Under the pieces are notes generated by a model. It was not told where the DNA came from and did no database searches. It saw nothing but the letters and a program-made list of their open reading frames with translations. Below are positions 50,206-61,197 of a stretch of DNA of 64,000 bases, piece after piece. Each line of letters starts with the position of its first letter. The first letter of the stretch is position 1. Source of the stretch: Megalopta genalis (taxonomy: Eukaryota > Arthropoda > Insecta > Hymenoptera > Halictidae). The stretch covers positions 33,114 to 97,113 of the forward strand of contig NW_027477122.1 of NCBI RefSeq assembly GCF_051020955.1, read 5' to 3'. Both the position numbers and the translations under genes were made by a program.

Positions 50206-53015
50206 AACCAGCAGACCTGGACCTGGGGTTGCGACGGTCGTTCACGTGGAGATTCGTGATAGCGGACGTCTCCAAACCCATCATCGGAGCCGACTTCCTG
50301 GCGCACTATGGGTTACTAGTGGACCTCGCGGGAAGACGACTCCTCGACCGGACGACCACGTTGACATCCAGCGGGAGGATCGCCGCCTCAACAACACCGA
50401 CCATCAAGGCGATCGTCGGGGACTCGCCGTACCAGCAGCTTCTAGCGGAGTTCCCGTCTCTCGTGCGTCCAGCAGCGCGGCCGAACAGACCGATCACCCA
50501 CGAGGTAACACACCATATTACGACTACCGCAGGTCCACCAGTGTATAGTAAGCCGCGACGTTTATCGCCCGAACTTTTCAGAAATGCTAGAACGGAATTT
50601 GAGGACCTGTTAAGTCTTGGTCACATCCGTCCTTCTAAGAGCCAGTGGGCCTCAGCCCTTCACATGGTTGCGAAGAAGGATAACGGATGGCGACCCTGTG
50701 GAGACTACAGGTTACTCAATGCCCGTACGATCGCAGACCGCTATCCGATTCCGCACATCGAGGATTTTTCGAGAATGTTGTCCGGAAAGACGATTTTTAC
50801 CACGATCGATTTGGTGCGCGCGTACCACCAAATCCCCGTCCATCCGGAGGACATTCCGAAAACCGCGATAACGACGCCGTTCGGTTTGTACGAATATGTA
50901 GTTATGCCCTTCGGACTGAAAAATGCAGCGCAGACGTTCCAGCGGTTCATGGACACCGTGATAAGGGGACTGGATTTCTGCTACGCGTACCTCGACGACA
51001 TCCTAGTGGCGTCAGGTAATGAGACGGAGCATAGAGATCACCTGCGATCACCACTTTTTTCACGTCTGCAGGAGTACGGCATCGTCGTGAACCCGAGCAA
51101 ATGCGTATTCGCGGAATCGGTAGTGAGGTTTTTAGGTTACGAGGTCAGCGCCGAGGGTACCAGGCCACTAGCCGAGAAAGTTAAGGCCATACACGAATAC
51201 CCGAAACCCGCAACAGTCAAACAACTGCGCGGTTTCCTAGGTATGGTCAATTTCTATCGTAGATTCATACCCGGCGCGGCCACGTTGCAGGCTCCACTCA
51301 ATCTGCTGTTGCGGGGGCGCAAGCTGAAAGGCAACACGCCCGTGCAGTGGACGAGTGAGGCGGAATCTGCGCTAGAAAACCTAAAAACCGCGTTAGCGAA
51401 CGCGACGCTATTGGCGCATCCGTCGAACGATTCGCGCCTCTCAATCATGGTCGATGCATCAGATTTCGCGCTAGGAGCGACGCTGCAGCAGTGGCAAGGC
51501 GGTTCGTGGCAACCGTTAGCTTTTTGCACGAAAGCCTTGTCACCTGCACAAAAAAAATATAGCGCATATGACCGCGAGCTGCTGGCGATTTACACAGCAG
51601 TAAAGCATTTCCGCCATGCGATTGAGGGACGCGAATTTATAATTTACACGGACCACAAACCGATAGTGTTCGCGTTCAAACAAAGATCGGACAAGTGCAC
51701 GCCGAGACAGTTCCGATATCTCGACCTTATCGGACAGTTCACCACGAACATACAACACGTTAGCGGCAAGGACAACGAGGTCGCAGACGCACTCTCGCGA
51801 GTTGAGACGGTTACGTCCATCGATTACGCACAATTAGCACGCTCGCAAGAGCACGACAGCGAAGTCGAAAAGTACATAAATGCGTCTGATACCTCGTTGG
51901 ACCTGAAACGGATACGCACGATAGACAGCGACGCGCCTGTCTATTGCGACGTTTCCACCGGTAACGTGCGTCCATTCATAACGGCTCCTTTCCGACGCCA
52001 AATTTTCGACGCCGTACACGGATTGTCGCATCCCGGTGTAAAGGCGACAATCCGTCTGGTAAAACAGCGTTTCGTTTGGCCGTCGATGGAAAAGGATTGC
52101 CGAGAGTGGAGTCGGAGCTGCCTCGCGTGCCAGAGAGCAAAGATCACCAGGCATGTCTCGAGTCCGGTAGGCACCTTCGCGCCGCCGTCGTGCAGGTTTG
52201 AGCACGTGCACCTCGACTTGGTAGGACCACTACCTACGTCGAGGGGCAATAGATACTGCCTCACCTGCATCGATAGGTATACGCGTTGGCCGGAAGCTTT
52301 ACCGCTCGAGAACATCGAAGCCGAAACAGTCGCGCGTGCCTTTGTTTCGGGGTGGATTGCACGTTTTGGAACACCGGCCAGAATAACGACGGATCAAGGC
52401 CGGCAGTTCGAGTCCCATCTGTTCAGACAAATGAACCACTTACTCGGATGTAAGCATCTAAGAACTACGGCGTACCACCCCGCAGCAAACGGCATGGTCG
52501 AGCGTTTTCACCGGCAGCTGAAAACGGCGATAAAATGTCGTGCCGACGACCGGTGGACCGACGCGTTACCTGCCGTTCTGCTGGGCATACGAGCGGCGTA
52601 CCGAGATGACCTAAAGTCGTCAGCCGCGGAGTTGGTGTACGGCGAGAACATCAAGCTCCCCGCAGAGATGTTCCGCGACAACGATACCAATGCGACCGAC
52701 CAGGCCCAGGTGATAGAACAGCTGCGCGACCACTTCCGCAAGATACGACCGACACAGGGTTCCCGCCACGGACAAAGGAGGATGTTCGTCTTTAAGGACC
52801 TCGCGACAACATCGCACGTCTTCATACGGACAGACGCGGTACGAGGCCCCCTCCAGAATTCGTACGACGGACCGTTCCCTGTCGTATCCAGGAGCAACGA
52901 CATAAAGAACTTTATGGTGCGGATTCGAGGCAAAGAGACCACCGTCTCAGTCGATAGGCTCAAACCCGCCTACATCATCGACGACAAGTACGTTGGTAAC
53001 GACGTACGACAATAA
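50109..53015 (+). CDS. pol: Pol: reverse transcriptase-RNase H-integrase, retrotransposon B
   Basis: A 968-codon open frame. I saw no amino-acid difference from copy A. RT (YLDD at 294-297), RNase H (DASD and TDHKP) and integrase (zinc H-H-C-C, catalytic D703, D762, E798) are complete, with no internal stop. Two intact pol frames so close together could supply enzyme activity if transcribed, but entry into this frame from gag/protease needs the frame change at the A-run to be bypassed. Confidence 0.92.
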   Translation: MRVPACVHQRPVKKAKHELFAANGSVIGTYGLKPADLDLGLRRSFTWRFVIADVSKPIIGADFLAHYGLLVDLAGRRLLDRTTTLTSSGRIAASTTPTIKAIVGDSPYQQLLAEFPSLVRPAARPNRPITHEVTHHITTTAGPPVYSKPRRLSPELFRNARTEFEDLLSLGHIRPSKSQWASALHMVAKKDNGWRPCGDYRLLNARTIADRYPIPHIEDFSRMLSGKTIFTTIDLVRAYHQIPVHPEDIPKTAITTPFGLYEYVVMPFGLKNAAQTFQRFMDTVIRGLDFCYAYLDDILVASGNETEHRDHLRSPLFSRLQEYGIVVNPSKCVFAESVVRFLGYEVSAEGTRPLAEKVKAIHEYPKPATVKQLRGFLGMVNFYRRFIPGAATLQAPLNLLLRGRKLKGNTPVQWTSEAESALENLKTALANATLLAHPSNDSRLSIMVDASDFALGATLQQWQGGSWQPLAFCTKALSPAQKKYSAYDRELLAIYTAVKHFRHAIEGREFIIYTDHKPIVFAFKQRSDKCTPRQFRYLDLIGQFTTNIQHVSGKDNEVADALSRVETVTSIDYAQLARSQEHDSEVEKYINASDTSLDLKRIRTIDSDAPVYCDVSTGNVRPFITAPFRRQIFDAVHGLSHPGVKATIRLVKQRFVWPSMEKDCREWSRSCLACQRAKITRHVSSPVGTFAPPSCRFEHVHLDLVGPLPTSRGNRYCLTCIDRYTRWPEALPLENIEAETVARAFVSGWIARFGTPARITTDQGRQFESHLFRQMNHLLGCKHLRTTAYHPAANGMVERFHRQLKTAIKCRADDRWTDALPAVLLGIRAAYRDDLKSSAAELVYGENIKLPAEMFRDNDTNATDQAQVIEQLRDHFRKIRPTQGSRHGQRRMFVFKDLATTSHVFIRTDAVRGPLQNSYDGPFPVVSRSNDIKNFMVRIRGKETTVSVDRLKPAYIIDDKYVGNDVRQ

Positions 53016-53189
53016 CACAGCAATACGTCAGACAGCAGTCACAGTAACGCACCTGAGCCCCGTACTCGTTCCGGTAGAAGAGTACGACTCCCGGAAAGGC
53101 TCCAGGTAGGCGTTAGGTAGCAAACAGCCAGCGACAGTAACCTTAAGATTGACATAAGCGAATATATCAGAGATAGTAACGTTTGCACT

Positions 53190-53202
53190 GGTAAGGGGGT
53201 GA
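53190..53202 (+). other. Polypurine tract, retrotransposon B
   Basis: GGTAAGGGGGTGA directly before the 3' LTR, as in copy A. Confidence 0.6.
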
Positions 53203-53845
53203 TGTAGCGGCCAGTCGGCGCGCATAAGAGAAGATTTATTTCTCGCGCAAACGACTAACATATTTATGACTCTCCTTCGAAAAGGCTATCTTTGAGTAAA
53301 CTGTTTTCTGTGCGGATGGCAATAAGCCAGTAGAGTTTCTTTTTTACCTGATTCTCGATAGCCTACGAGACCGTCATAAATAACGGGAAATTCCGAAGGG
53401 CACGCAAAACGGACCCGAACGCCGGACGTCCGAGCGCAACGGCCCTGAGGAAAACCCAGGCCGTTACATCATAAAAAACGCACCCACTCCGATCACCACG
53501 CGGTCCCAAAACGGGACGCGCTCAGGGCGTAAGGGACAACGCGGTGAGAAGGAGATGGACAACGCTGATTGGGAAAACCCATTCGCGGGTCAACCAATCA
53601 GGGGGTGTCCAGAGCCCTTGCCGGGGGCAAACAGGAAAATATAAAAAGAGCAACAGTGAGACGCTCGCCCTCATACCTCGCATACCTTCGATACGCCTCA
53701 TACCTCGCATACCTTCGATACTTCTCATACCTCTCTTGCTACGACGTCACGTTACCCGAAAGTGTTTCTACGCAACTTAATAAATAAAGTTTAATAGTTA
53801 CACCGCACGCACCAGTTATTTACCAGAACACACTCCATAACTAAA
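53203..53845 (+). repeat. 3' LTR, retrotransposon B
   Basis: 643-bp LTR with the 3'-LTR-specific bases seen in copy A. TATA box at 53,640, AATAAA signals at 53,779-53,788, followed by AAGC and satellite. Confidence 0.93.
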
Positions 53846-56800
53846 AAGCTATATCACATATATCGCAATTATCTGAAGATAGATCATTTGTTTCTCATGT
53901 ATTTAAAGCTAAGCCTTCTACTTCGGAGGAATTTGAAGCTAAATCATGTGTTTCGATTGGATTTGAAGCTAACTCGTTTGTTTCGCATGCAGTTGAAGCT
54001 ATATCGCTTATATTCGCAAGTATTTGAAACCAAATCATTCGATTCGCATGAATTTGAAACTAGGGCTTCTACTTCGCATTGATTCCAAGCTAAATCATGT
54101 GTTTCGCTTGGATTTGAAGCTAACTCGTTTGTTTCGCATGCAGTTGAAGCTAAATCATGTATATCACAAGTATTTGAAGCTAAACCGTTCGTTTCGCATG
54201 GATTTGAATCTAAGCCTCCTACGTCGCATGAATTTGAATCTAAATCATGTGTTTCGCTTGGATTTGAAGCTAACTCGTTTGTTTCGCATGCAGTTGAAGC
54301 TAAATCATTCGTTTCGCATAAATTTGAAACTAAGGCAACTACTTCGCATTAATTTGAAGCTAAATCATGTGTTTCGCTTGGATTTGAAGCTAACTCGTTT
54401 GTTTCGCATGCAGTTGAAGCTAAATCATGTATATCACAAGTATTTGAAGCTAAACCATTCGTTTCGCATGGATTTGAATCTAAGCCTCCTACATCGCATG
54501 AATTTGAATCTAAATCATGTGTTTCGCTTGCATTTGAAGCTAATTCGTTTGTTTCGCATGCAGTTGAAGCTAAATTATGTATAAACAAGTATTTGAAGCT
54601 AAACCACTTGCATCGCAAGGATTTGAAGCTAAACCATGTGATTCGCAAGAATTTGAAGCTAAATCATGTGTTTCGCTTGGATTTGAAGCTAACTCGTTTG
54701 TTTCGCATGCAGTTGAAGCTATATCGCTTATATTCGCAAGTATTTGAAACCAAATCATTCGATTCGCATGAATTTGAAACTAGGGCTTCTACTTCCCATT
54801 GATTTCAAGCTAAATCATGTGTTTCGCTTGGATTTGAAGCTAACTCGTTTGTTTCGCATGCAGTTGAAGCTAAATCATGTATATCACAAGTATTTGAAGC
54901 TAAACCGTTCGTTTCGCATGAGTTTGAATCTAAGCCTCCTACGTGGCATGAATTTGAATCTAAATCATGTGTTTCGCTTGTATTTGAAGCTAACTCGTTT
55001 GTTTCGCATGCAGTTAAATCTAAATCATGTATATCACAAGTATTTGAAGCTATACCATTCGTTTTGCATGGATTTGAAGCTAAGCCTTCTACTTCGCATG
55101 AATTTGAATCTTAATCATGTGTATCGCTTGGTTTTGAAGCCTACTGGTTCGTTTCGCCTGCATTTGAAGCTAATTCATGTATATAACAAGTATTTGTAGC
55201 TAAACCATGTGTTTCGCAGGGATTTGAAGCTAACTCGTTATTTTCGCCTGCATTTGAAGATAAATCATGTATATCACAAGTATCTGAAGTTAAACCATTT
55301 GTTTCGCATGGGTTTGAAGCTAAGCCTTCTACTTCGCATTGATTTGAAGCTAAATCATGTGTTACGCCTGGATTTTAAGCTAACTTTCTTGTTTCGACTG
55401 CATTTGAATCTATATCAGTTATATCGCAAGTATATGAAGCTAAATCAATTGTATCGCATGGATTTGATGCTAAGCCTTCTACTTCGCATTGATTTGAAGC
55501 TAAATCTTGTGTTTCTCTTGGATTTGAAGCTAACTCGTTTGTTTCGCATACAGCTCAAACTAAGTCATGTATATCACAAGTATTTAAAGCTAAACCATTT
55601 GTTTCGCATGGATTTGAAGCTAAGCCTTCTAATGCGCAATGATTCGAAGCTAAATCATGCGTTTTGCTTGGATTTGAAGCTAACTCGATTGTTTCGCATT
55701 CCTTCTACTTCGAATTCATTTGAAGTTTGGATTAGAAGCTAACTCGATTGTTTCGCAATGCACTTTATGCTAAATCATGTATAAAACATGTATTTGAAGC
55801 TAAACCATTTATTTCGCATGTATTTGAAGCTAAGACTTATACTTTGCATGAAATTGAAGCTAAATCATGTGTTTCGCTTGGATTTGAAGCTAACTCGTTA
55901 GTTTCGCATGCAGTTGAAGCTATATCGCTTATATTCGCAAGTATTTGAAGCCACATCATTCGTTTCGCATAAATTTGAAACTAAGGCTACTACTTCGCAT
56001 TGATTTGAAGCTAAATTTTCGTGTTTCGCTTGGATTTGAAGCTAACGCGTTTGTTCCGCATGCAGTTGAAGCTAAATCATGTATATCACAAGTATTTGAA
56101 GCTAAACCGATCGTTTCGCATGGATTTGAATCTAAGCCTCCTACGTCGCATGAATTTGAATATAAATCATGTGTTTCGCTTGGATTTGAAGCTAACGCGT
56201 TCGTTCCGCATGCAGTTGAAGCTAAATCATGTATATCACAAGTATTTGAAGCTAAACCGTTCGTTTCGCATGGATTTGAATCTAAGCCTCCTACGTCGCA
56301 TGAATTTGAATATAAATCATGTGTTTCGCTTGGATTTGAAGCTAACTCGTTTGTTTCGCATGCAGTTGAAGCTAAATCATGTATATCACAAGTTTTTGAA
56401 GCTAAACCGTTCGTTTCGCATGGGTTTGAATCTAAGCCTCCTACGTGGCATGAATTTGAATCTAAATCATGTGTTTCGCTTGGATTTGAAGCTAACTCGT
56501 TTGTTTCGCATGCAGTTAAAGCTAAATCATGTATATCACAAGTATTTGAAGCTATACCATTCGTTTTGCATGGATTTGAAGCTAAGCCTTCTACTTCGCA
56601 TGAATTTGAATCTAAATCATGTGTATCGCTTGGTTTTGAAGCCTACTGGTTCGTTTCGCCTGCATTTGAAGCTAATTCATGTATATCACAAGTATTTGTA
56701 GCTAAACCATGTGTTTCGCAGGGATTTGAAGCTAACTCGTTATTTTCGCCTGCATTTGAAGATAAATCATGTATATCGCAAGTATATGAAGCTAAATCAA

Positions 56801-59800
56801 TTGTATCGCATGGATTTGATGCTAAGCCTTCTACTTCGCATTGATTTGAAGCTAAATCTTGTGTTTCTCTTGGATTTGAAGCTAACTCGTTTGTTTCGCA
56901 TACAGCTCAAACTAAGTCATGTATATCACAAGTATTTAAAGCTAAACCATTTGTTTCGCATGGATTTGAAGCTAACTCGATTGTTTCGCATTCCTTCTAC
57001 TTCGAATTCATTTGAAGTTTGGATTAGAAGCTAACTCGATTGTTTCGCAATGCACTTTATGCTAAATCATGTATAAAACATGTATTTGAAGCTAAACCAT
57101 TTATTTCGCATGTATTTGAAGCTAAGACTTATACTTTGCATGAAATTGAAGCTAAATCATGTGTTTCGCTTGGATTTGAAGCTAACTCGTTAGTTTCGCA
57201 TGCAGTTGAAGCTATATCGCTTATATTCGCAAGTATTTGAAGCCACATCATTCGTTTCGCATAAATTTGAAACTAAGGCTACTACTTCGCATTGATTTGA
57301 AGCTAAATCATGTGTTTCGCTTGGATTTGAAGCTAACGCGTTTGTTCCGCATGCAGTTGAAGCTAAATCATGTATATCACAAGTATTTGAAGCTAAACCG
57401 TTCGTTTCGCATGGATTTGAATCTAAGCCTCCTACGTCGCATGAATTTGAATATAAATCATGTGTTTCGCTTGGATTTGAAGCTAACTCGTTTGTTTCGC
57501 ATGCAGTTAAAGCTAATTCATGTATATCACAAGTATTTGAAGCTAAACCGTTCGTTTCGCATGGATTTGAATCTAAGCCTCCTACGTCGCATGAATTTGA
57601 ATCTAAATCATGTGTTTCGCTTGGATTTGAAGCTAACTCGTTTGTTTCGCATGCAGTTAAAGCTAAATCATGTACATCACAAGTATTTGAAGCTATACCA
57701 TTCGTTTCGCATGGATTTGAAGCTAAGCCTTCTACTTCGCATGAATTTGAATCTAAATCATGTGTATCGCTTGGTTTTGAAGAATACTTGTTTGTTTCGC
57801 CTGCATTTGAAGCTAATTCATGTATATCACAAGTATTTGAAGCTAAACCATTTGCATCGCAAGGATTTGAAGCTACACCATGTGATTCGCAAGAATTTGA
57901 AGCTAAATCATGTGTTTCGCTTGGATTTGAAGCTAACTCGTTTGTTTCGCATGCAGTTGAAGCTATATCGCTTATATTCGCAAGTATATGAAACCAAATC
58001 ATTCGATTCGCATGAATTTGAAACTAGGGCTTCTACTTCGCATTGATTTCAAGCTAAATCATGTGTTTCGCTTGGATTTGAAGCTAACTCGTTTGTTTCG
58101 CATGCAGTTGAAGCTAAATCATGTATATCACAAGTTTTTGAAGCTAAACCGTTCGTTTCGCATGGATTTGAATCTAAGCCTCCTACGTCGCATGAATTTG
58201 AATCTAAATCATGTGTTTCGCTTGGATTTGAAGCTAACTCGTTTGTTTCGCATGCAGTTAAAGCTAAATCATGTATATCACAAGTATTTGTAGCTAAACC
58301 ATGTGTTTCGCAGGGATTTGAAGCTAACTCGTTATTTTCGCCTGCGTTTGAAGATAAATCATGTATATCACAAGTATCTGAAGTTAAACCATTTGTTTCG
58401 CATGGATTTGAAGCTAAGCCTTCTACTTCGCATTGATTTGAAGCTAAATCATGTGTTACGCCTGGATTTTAAGCTAACTTTCTTGTTTCGCCTGCATTTG
58501 AATCTATATCAGTTATATCGCAAGTATATGAAGCTAAATCGATTGTATCGCATGGATTTGATGCTAAGCCTTCTACTTCGCATTGATTTGAAGCTAAATC
58601 TTGTGTTTCTCTTGGATTTGAAGCTAACTCGTTTGTTTCGCATACAGCTCAAACTAAGTCATGTATATCACAAGTATTTACAGCTAAATCATTTGTTTCG
58701 CATTGATTTGAAGCTAAGCCTTCTACTTCGTATTGATTTGAAGCTAAATCATGTGTTTCGCTTGGTAATTGAAGCTAACTCATTTGTTTCGCATGCAGTT
58801 GAAGCTAAATCATGTATATCACAAGTATTTGAAGCTAAACCATTCGGTTCGCATGGATTTGAATCTAAGCCTCCTACTTCGCATGAATTTGAATCTAAAT
58901 CATGTGTTTCGCTTGCATTTGAAGCTAATTCGTTTGTTTCGCATGCAGTTGAAGCTAAATCATGTAAATCACAAGTATTCGAAGCTAAACCATTTGTATC
59001 GCATGGATTTGAAGCTAAGCCTTCTAATGCGCAATGATTCGAAGCTAAATCATGTGTTTTGCTTGGATTTGAAGCTAACTCGTTAGTTTCGCATGCAGTT
59101 GAAGCTATATCGCTTATATTCGCAAGTATTTGAAGCCAAATCATTTGCTTCGCATAAATTTGAAACTAAGGGTACTACTTCGCATTGATTTGAAGCTAAA
59201 TCATGTGTTTCGCTTGGATTTGAAGCTGACTCGTTTGTTTCGCATGCAGTTGAAGCTAAATCATGTATGTCACAAGTATTTGAAGCTAAACCATTCGTTT
59301 CGCATGGATTTGAGTCTAAGCCTCCTACTTCGCATGAATTTGAATCTAAATCATGTGTTTCGCTTGGATTTGAAGCTAATTCGTTCGTTTCGCATGCAGT
59401 AGAAGCTAAATCATGTATATCACAAGTATTTGAAGCTAAACCATTTGCATCGCAAGGATTTGAAGCTAAACCATGTGATTCGCAAGAATTTGAAGCTAAA
59501 TCATGTGTTTCGCTTGGATTTGAAGCTAACTCGTTTGTTTCGCATGCAGTTGAAGCTATATCGCTTATATTCGCAACTATTTGAAACCAAATCATTCGAT
59601 TCGCATGAATTTGAAACTAGGGCTACTACTTCGCATTGATTTCAAGCTAAATCATGTGTTTCGCTTGGATTTGAAGCTAACTCGTTTGTTTCGCATGCAG
59701 TTGAAGCTAAATCATGTATATCACAAGTATTTGAAGCTAAACCATTTGTTTCGCATGGATTCGAAAATCATCCTTCTATTTCGCATTGATTTGAAGCTAA

Positions 59801-60329
59801 ATCATGAGTTTCGCATGGATTTGAAGCTAACTCGTTTGTTTCGCTTGGATTTGAAGCTAACTCGTTTGTTTCGCATGCAGTTGAAGCTCAATCATGTATC
59901 TCACAAGTATTTGAAGCTAAACCATTTGTTTCGCATGGATTTGAAGCTAAGCCTTCTCCTTCGCATTGATTTGAAGCTAAGTCATGTCTTACGCTTGGAT
60001 TCGAAGCTCACTCCTTTGTTTCTCCTGCATTTGAAGCTATTTCACTTATATCGCAAGGATTTGAATCTAAATCATTTGTGTTGCATGGATTTGATGCTAA
60101 GCCTTCTACTTCGCTTTGATTTGGAGCTAAATCGTATGTTTCGCATGGATTTGAAGCTCCCTCGTTTGTTTCGCCTGCATTTGAAGCTCAATCATGTATA
60201 TCGCTAATATTTGAAGCTAATCCATTTGTTTGCATGGATTCGAAGATAAACCTTCTACTTGGTATTGATTTTAAGTTAAATCATGTGTTTCGCATGGATT
60301 TAAAGATAACTCGTTTGTTTCGCATGCAG
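53846..60329. repeat. Satellite array, right part, up to the virus-like island
   Basis: The same 30-bp monomer array in the same orientation as the rest. A 1,292-bp-offset duplication is visible (landmark CAATGCACTTTATGC at 55,757 and 57,049). From about 59,700 the monomers become more irregular, with scattered substitutions and small indels. Near 60,200-60,329 they are the most diverged, as is typical of array edges. The longest uninterrupted LASN-type frame of the block is 57,190-58,002 on the minus strand (about 270 codons). The array ends at GCATGCAG, where fibre-gene sequence begins without a gap. Confidence 0.88.
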
Positions 60330-60909
60330 CCGTTATTTTACCCATGAGTTCGGACTTGCATTTCTCGCTAGTCTGTTTGGCATCCTTCGCCAACTTTTCG
60401 TTAGCCGTTATTTTACCCACGAGTTCGGACTTGCATTTTACACCGGCCAGTTCGACACCCTCCGTCACTTTTTCGTTAGCTGTTATTTTTCTACGAAGCT
60501 CGTCGTCTCCTCTTTTCGATACATCGTCAACGTACGATCTAGTGGCCGCGTCATCGTTTCGAAGCGGTTCCGCCAAATGTTTGATCCTCTTATTTCGAGC
60601 CGTGTACGATTCCGTTGAGAAGCACATCGCATTATTCTGCATGTACTCGTGAAGCGATGACGTTACAGTATCATCGCCTATCTTTGGAACGCGATCGACG
60701 TACAGTTTGGTTGCCGCGTCATCGTTCGTCGTAGGATTTGCGACACGAGCGATCTTAGCGCCTCGCGCGTCGTAGAAATTGCCGATCGAGCATATGGCAT
60801 TGTCGTGTACATAATTTTTACATATCGAATAAAAAGTTGAAATATCTGCCAATATTTTCGACTCGGGCGTACTATGTTTATACAACGTACCAAATTTATT
60901 AATAGACAT
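60271..60909 (-). CDS. Fibre-like protein, 3' end fused to satellite
   Basis: A 212-residue frame from ATG at 60,909. Residues 36-72 and 92-128 form a 56-residue tandem duplication, each ending in a DAATK-x-YVD-type motif (DDAATKLYVD at 63-72, DDAATRSYVD at 119-128). This motif is widespread in trimeric tail and fibre proteins of phages and some eukaryotic viruses. It is followed by a 25-residue helical repeat (KITANEK...CKSEL at 141-165 and 166-190), consistent with a coiled-coil shaft. A third helical repeat starts (GKITA) and is cut at residue 195, about position 60,328, where the satellite begins. The last 17 codons (CETNELSLNPCETHDLT) are satellite in its LASN frame, then a stop. A receptor-binding tip domain is absent, so the gene is probably truncated. 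The fibre assignment is inference from motif and context. Confidence 0.6.
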   Translation of the reverse strand: MSINKFGTLYKHSTPESKILADISTFYSICKNYVHDNAICSIGNFYDARGAKIARVANPTTNDDAATKLYVDRVPKIGDDTVTSSLHEYMQNNAMCFSTESYTARNKRIKHLAEPLRNDDAATRSYVDDVSKRGDDELRRKITANEKVTEGVELAGVKCKSELVGKITANEKLAKDAKQTSEKCKSELMGKITAACETNELSLNPCETHDLT

Positions 60910-60927
60910 TTTTTTTCGTTTGTTGGT

Positions 60928-61161
60928 TCAGTTGTTTTCTTCTCCTTTCTTCTTCTTCTTCTTCTTTAACACCAACAACTCGAGTAGATCTTGCTGTTGC
61001 CCGATCTGTTGTATTTGCCGACAAATGTCGTCGAGTCTGAACTCAATATTTTTAAATCTGACCTCCCAACTTTCGTCTACGAATAACGTTTGATTGGTTT
61101 CGCAGCAATTCCAACGGATACTCGTTTTATCGAACCATTTGATAAATTTACCAACAGGCAT
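60928..61161 (-). CDS. Small coiled-coil protein, unknown function
   Basis: 77 residues from ATG at 61,161. The frame is open for four more codons upstream but those begin with GTG. The N-terminal half has KFIKWFDKTSIRWNCCETNQ. The middle is a probable amphipathic helix rich in Gln/Leu (RLDDICRQIQQIGQQQDLLELL). The C-terminus is a Lys run (seven K) and Glu/Asn. It lies 36 bp downstream of the DUF8207-like gene and 18 bp upstream of the fibre-like gene on the same strand, so it is probably a bona fide small gene of the element. I do not recognise the family. Confidence 0.5.
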   Translation of the reverse strand: MPVGKFIKWFDKTSIRWNCCETNQTLFVDESWEVRFKNIEFRLDDICRQIQQIGQQQDLLELLVLKKKKKKKGEENN

Positions 61162-61197
61162 TTCATTCGTCACTAACGTAATAAATATTCGAACAAT

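Larger units (their letters stand above)
48457..53845 (+). mobile_element. Ty3/gypsy LTR retrotransposon, copy B (5,389 bp)
   Basis: A near-identical twin of the element at 34,832, shifted by 13,625 bp, with the same AAGC target duplication (48,453-48,456 and 53,846-53,849), the same flanking satellite and the same two LTR-LTR differences. It therefore arose through the segmental duplication, not by an independent insertion. I noticed two substitutions relative to copy A inside the element: C for T at 49,931 and C for T at 53,168. Confidence 0.95.
42221..55609. repeat. 13.4-kb tandem segmental duplication, copy B
   Basis: This is the second copy of the 13.4-kb block, in direct orientation. 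Only 236 bp of ordinary array (41,985-42,220) separates it from copy A. It contains the second LTR retrotransposon at the same position in the same satellite monomer. The arrangement is what unequal crossing-over between misaligned satellite arrays would produce. A very recent date, or an assembly-level duplication, is the alternative explanation for the near-identity. Confidence 0.9.

Noticed and set aside
48457..53845. Second independent insertion of the retrotransposon
   Set aside because: Identical target site, identical flanks over kilobases and shared LTR differences show it was duplicated with its surroundings.
57190..58002. Minus-strand LASN-type frame of about 270 codons as a present-day gene
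   Set aside because: It is interrupted on both sides by frame-shifting 31-bp monomers and lies within homogeneous satellite. A coding ancestry is possible but a current gene is not supported.
1..60329. A giant silk-like or other structural protein exon
   Set aside because: No splice context, no non-repetitive ends except the truncated fibre gene, frame breaks at many 31-bp monomers and poly-T tracts, and nested higher-order repeats typical of satellites.
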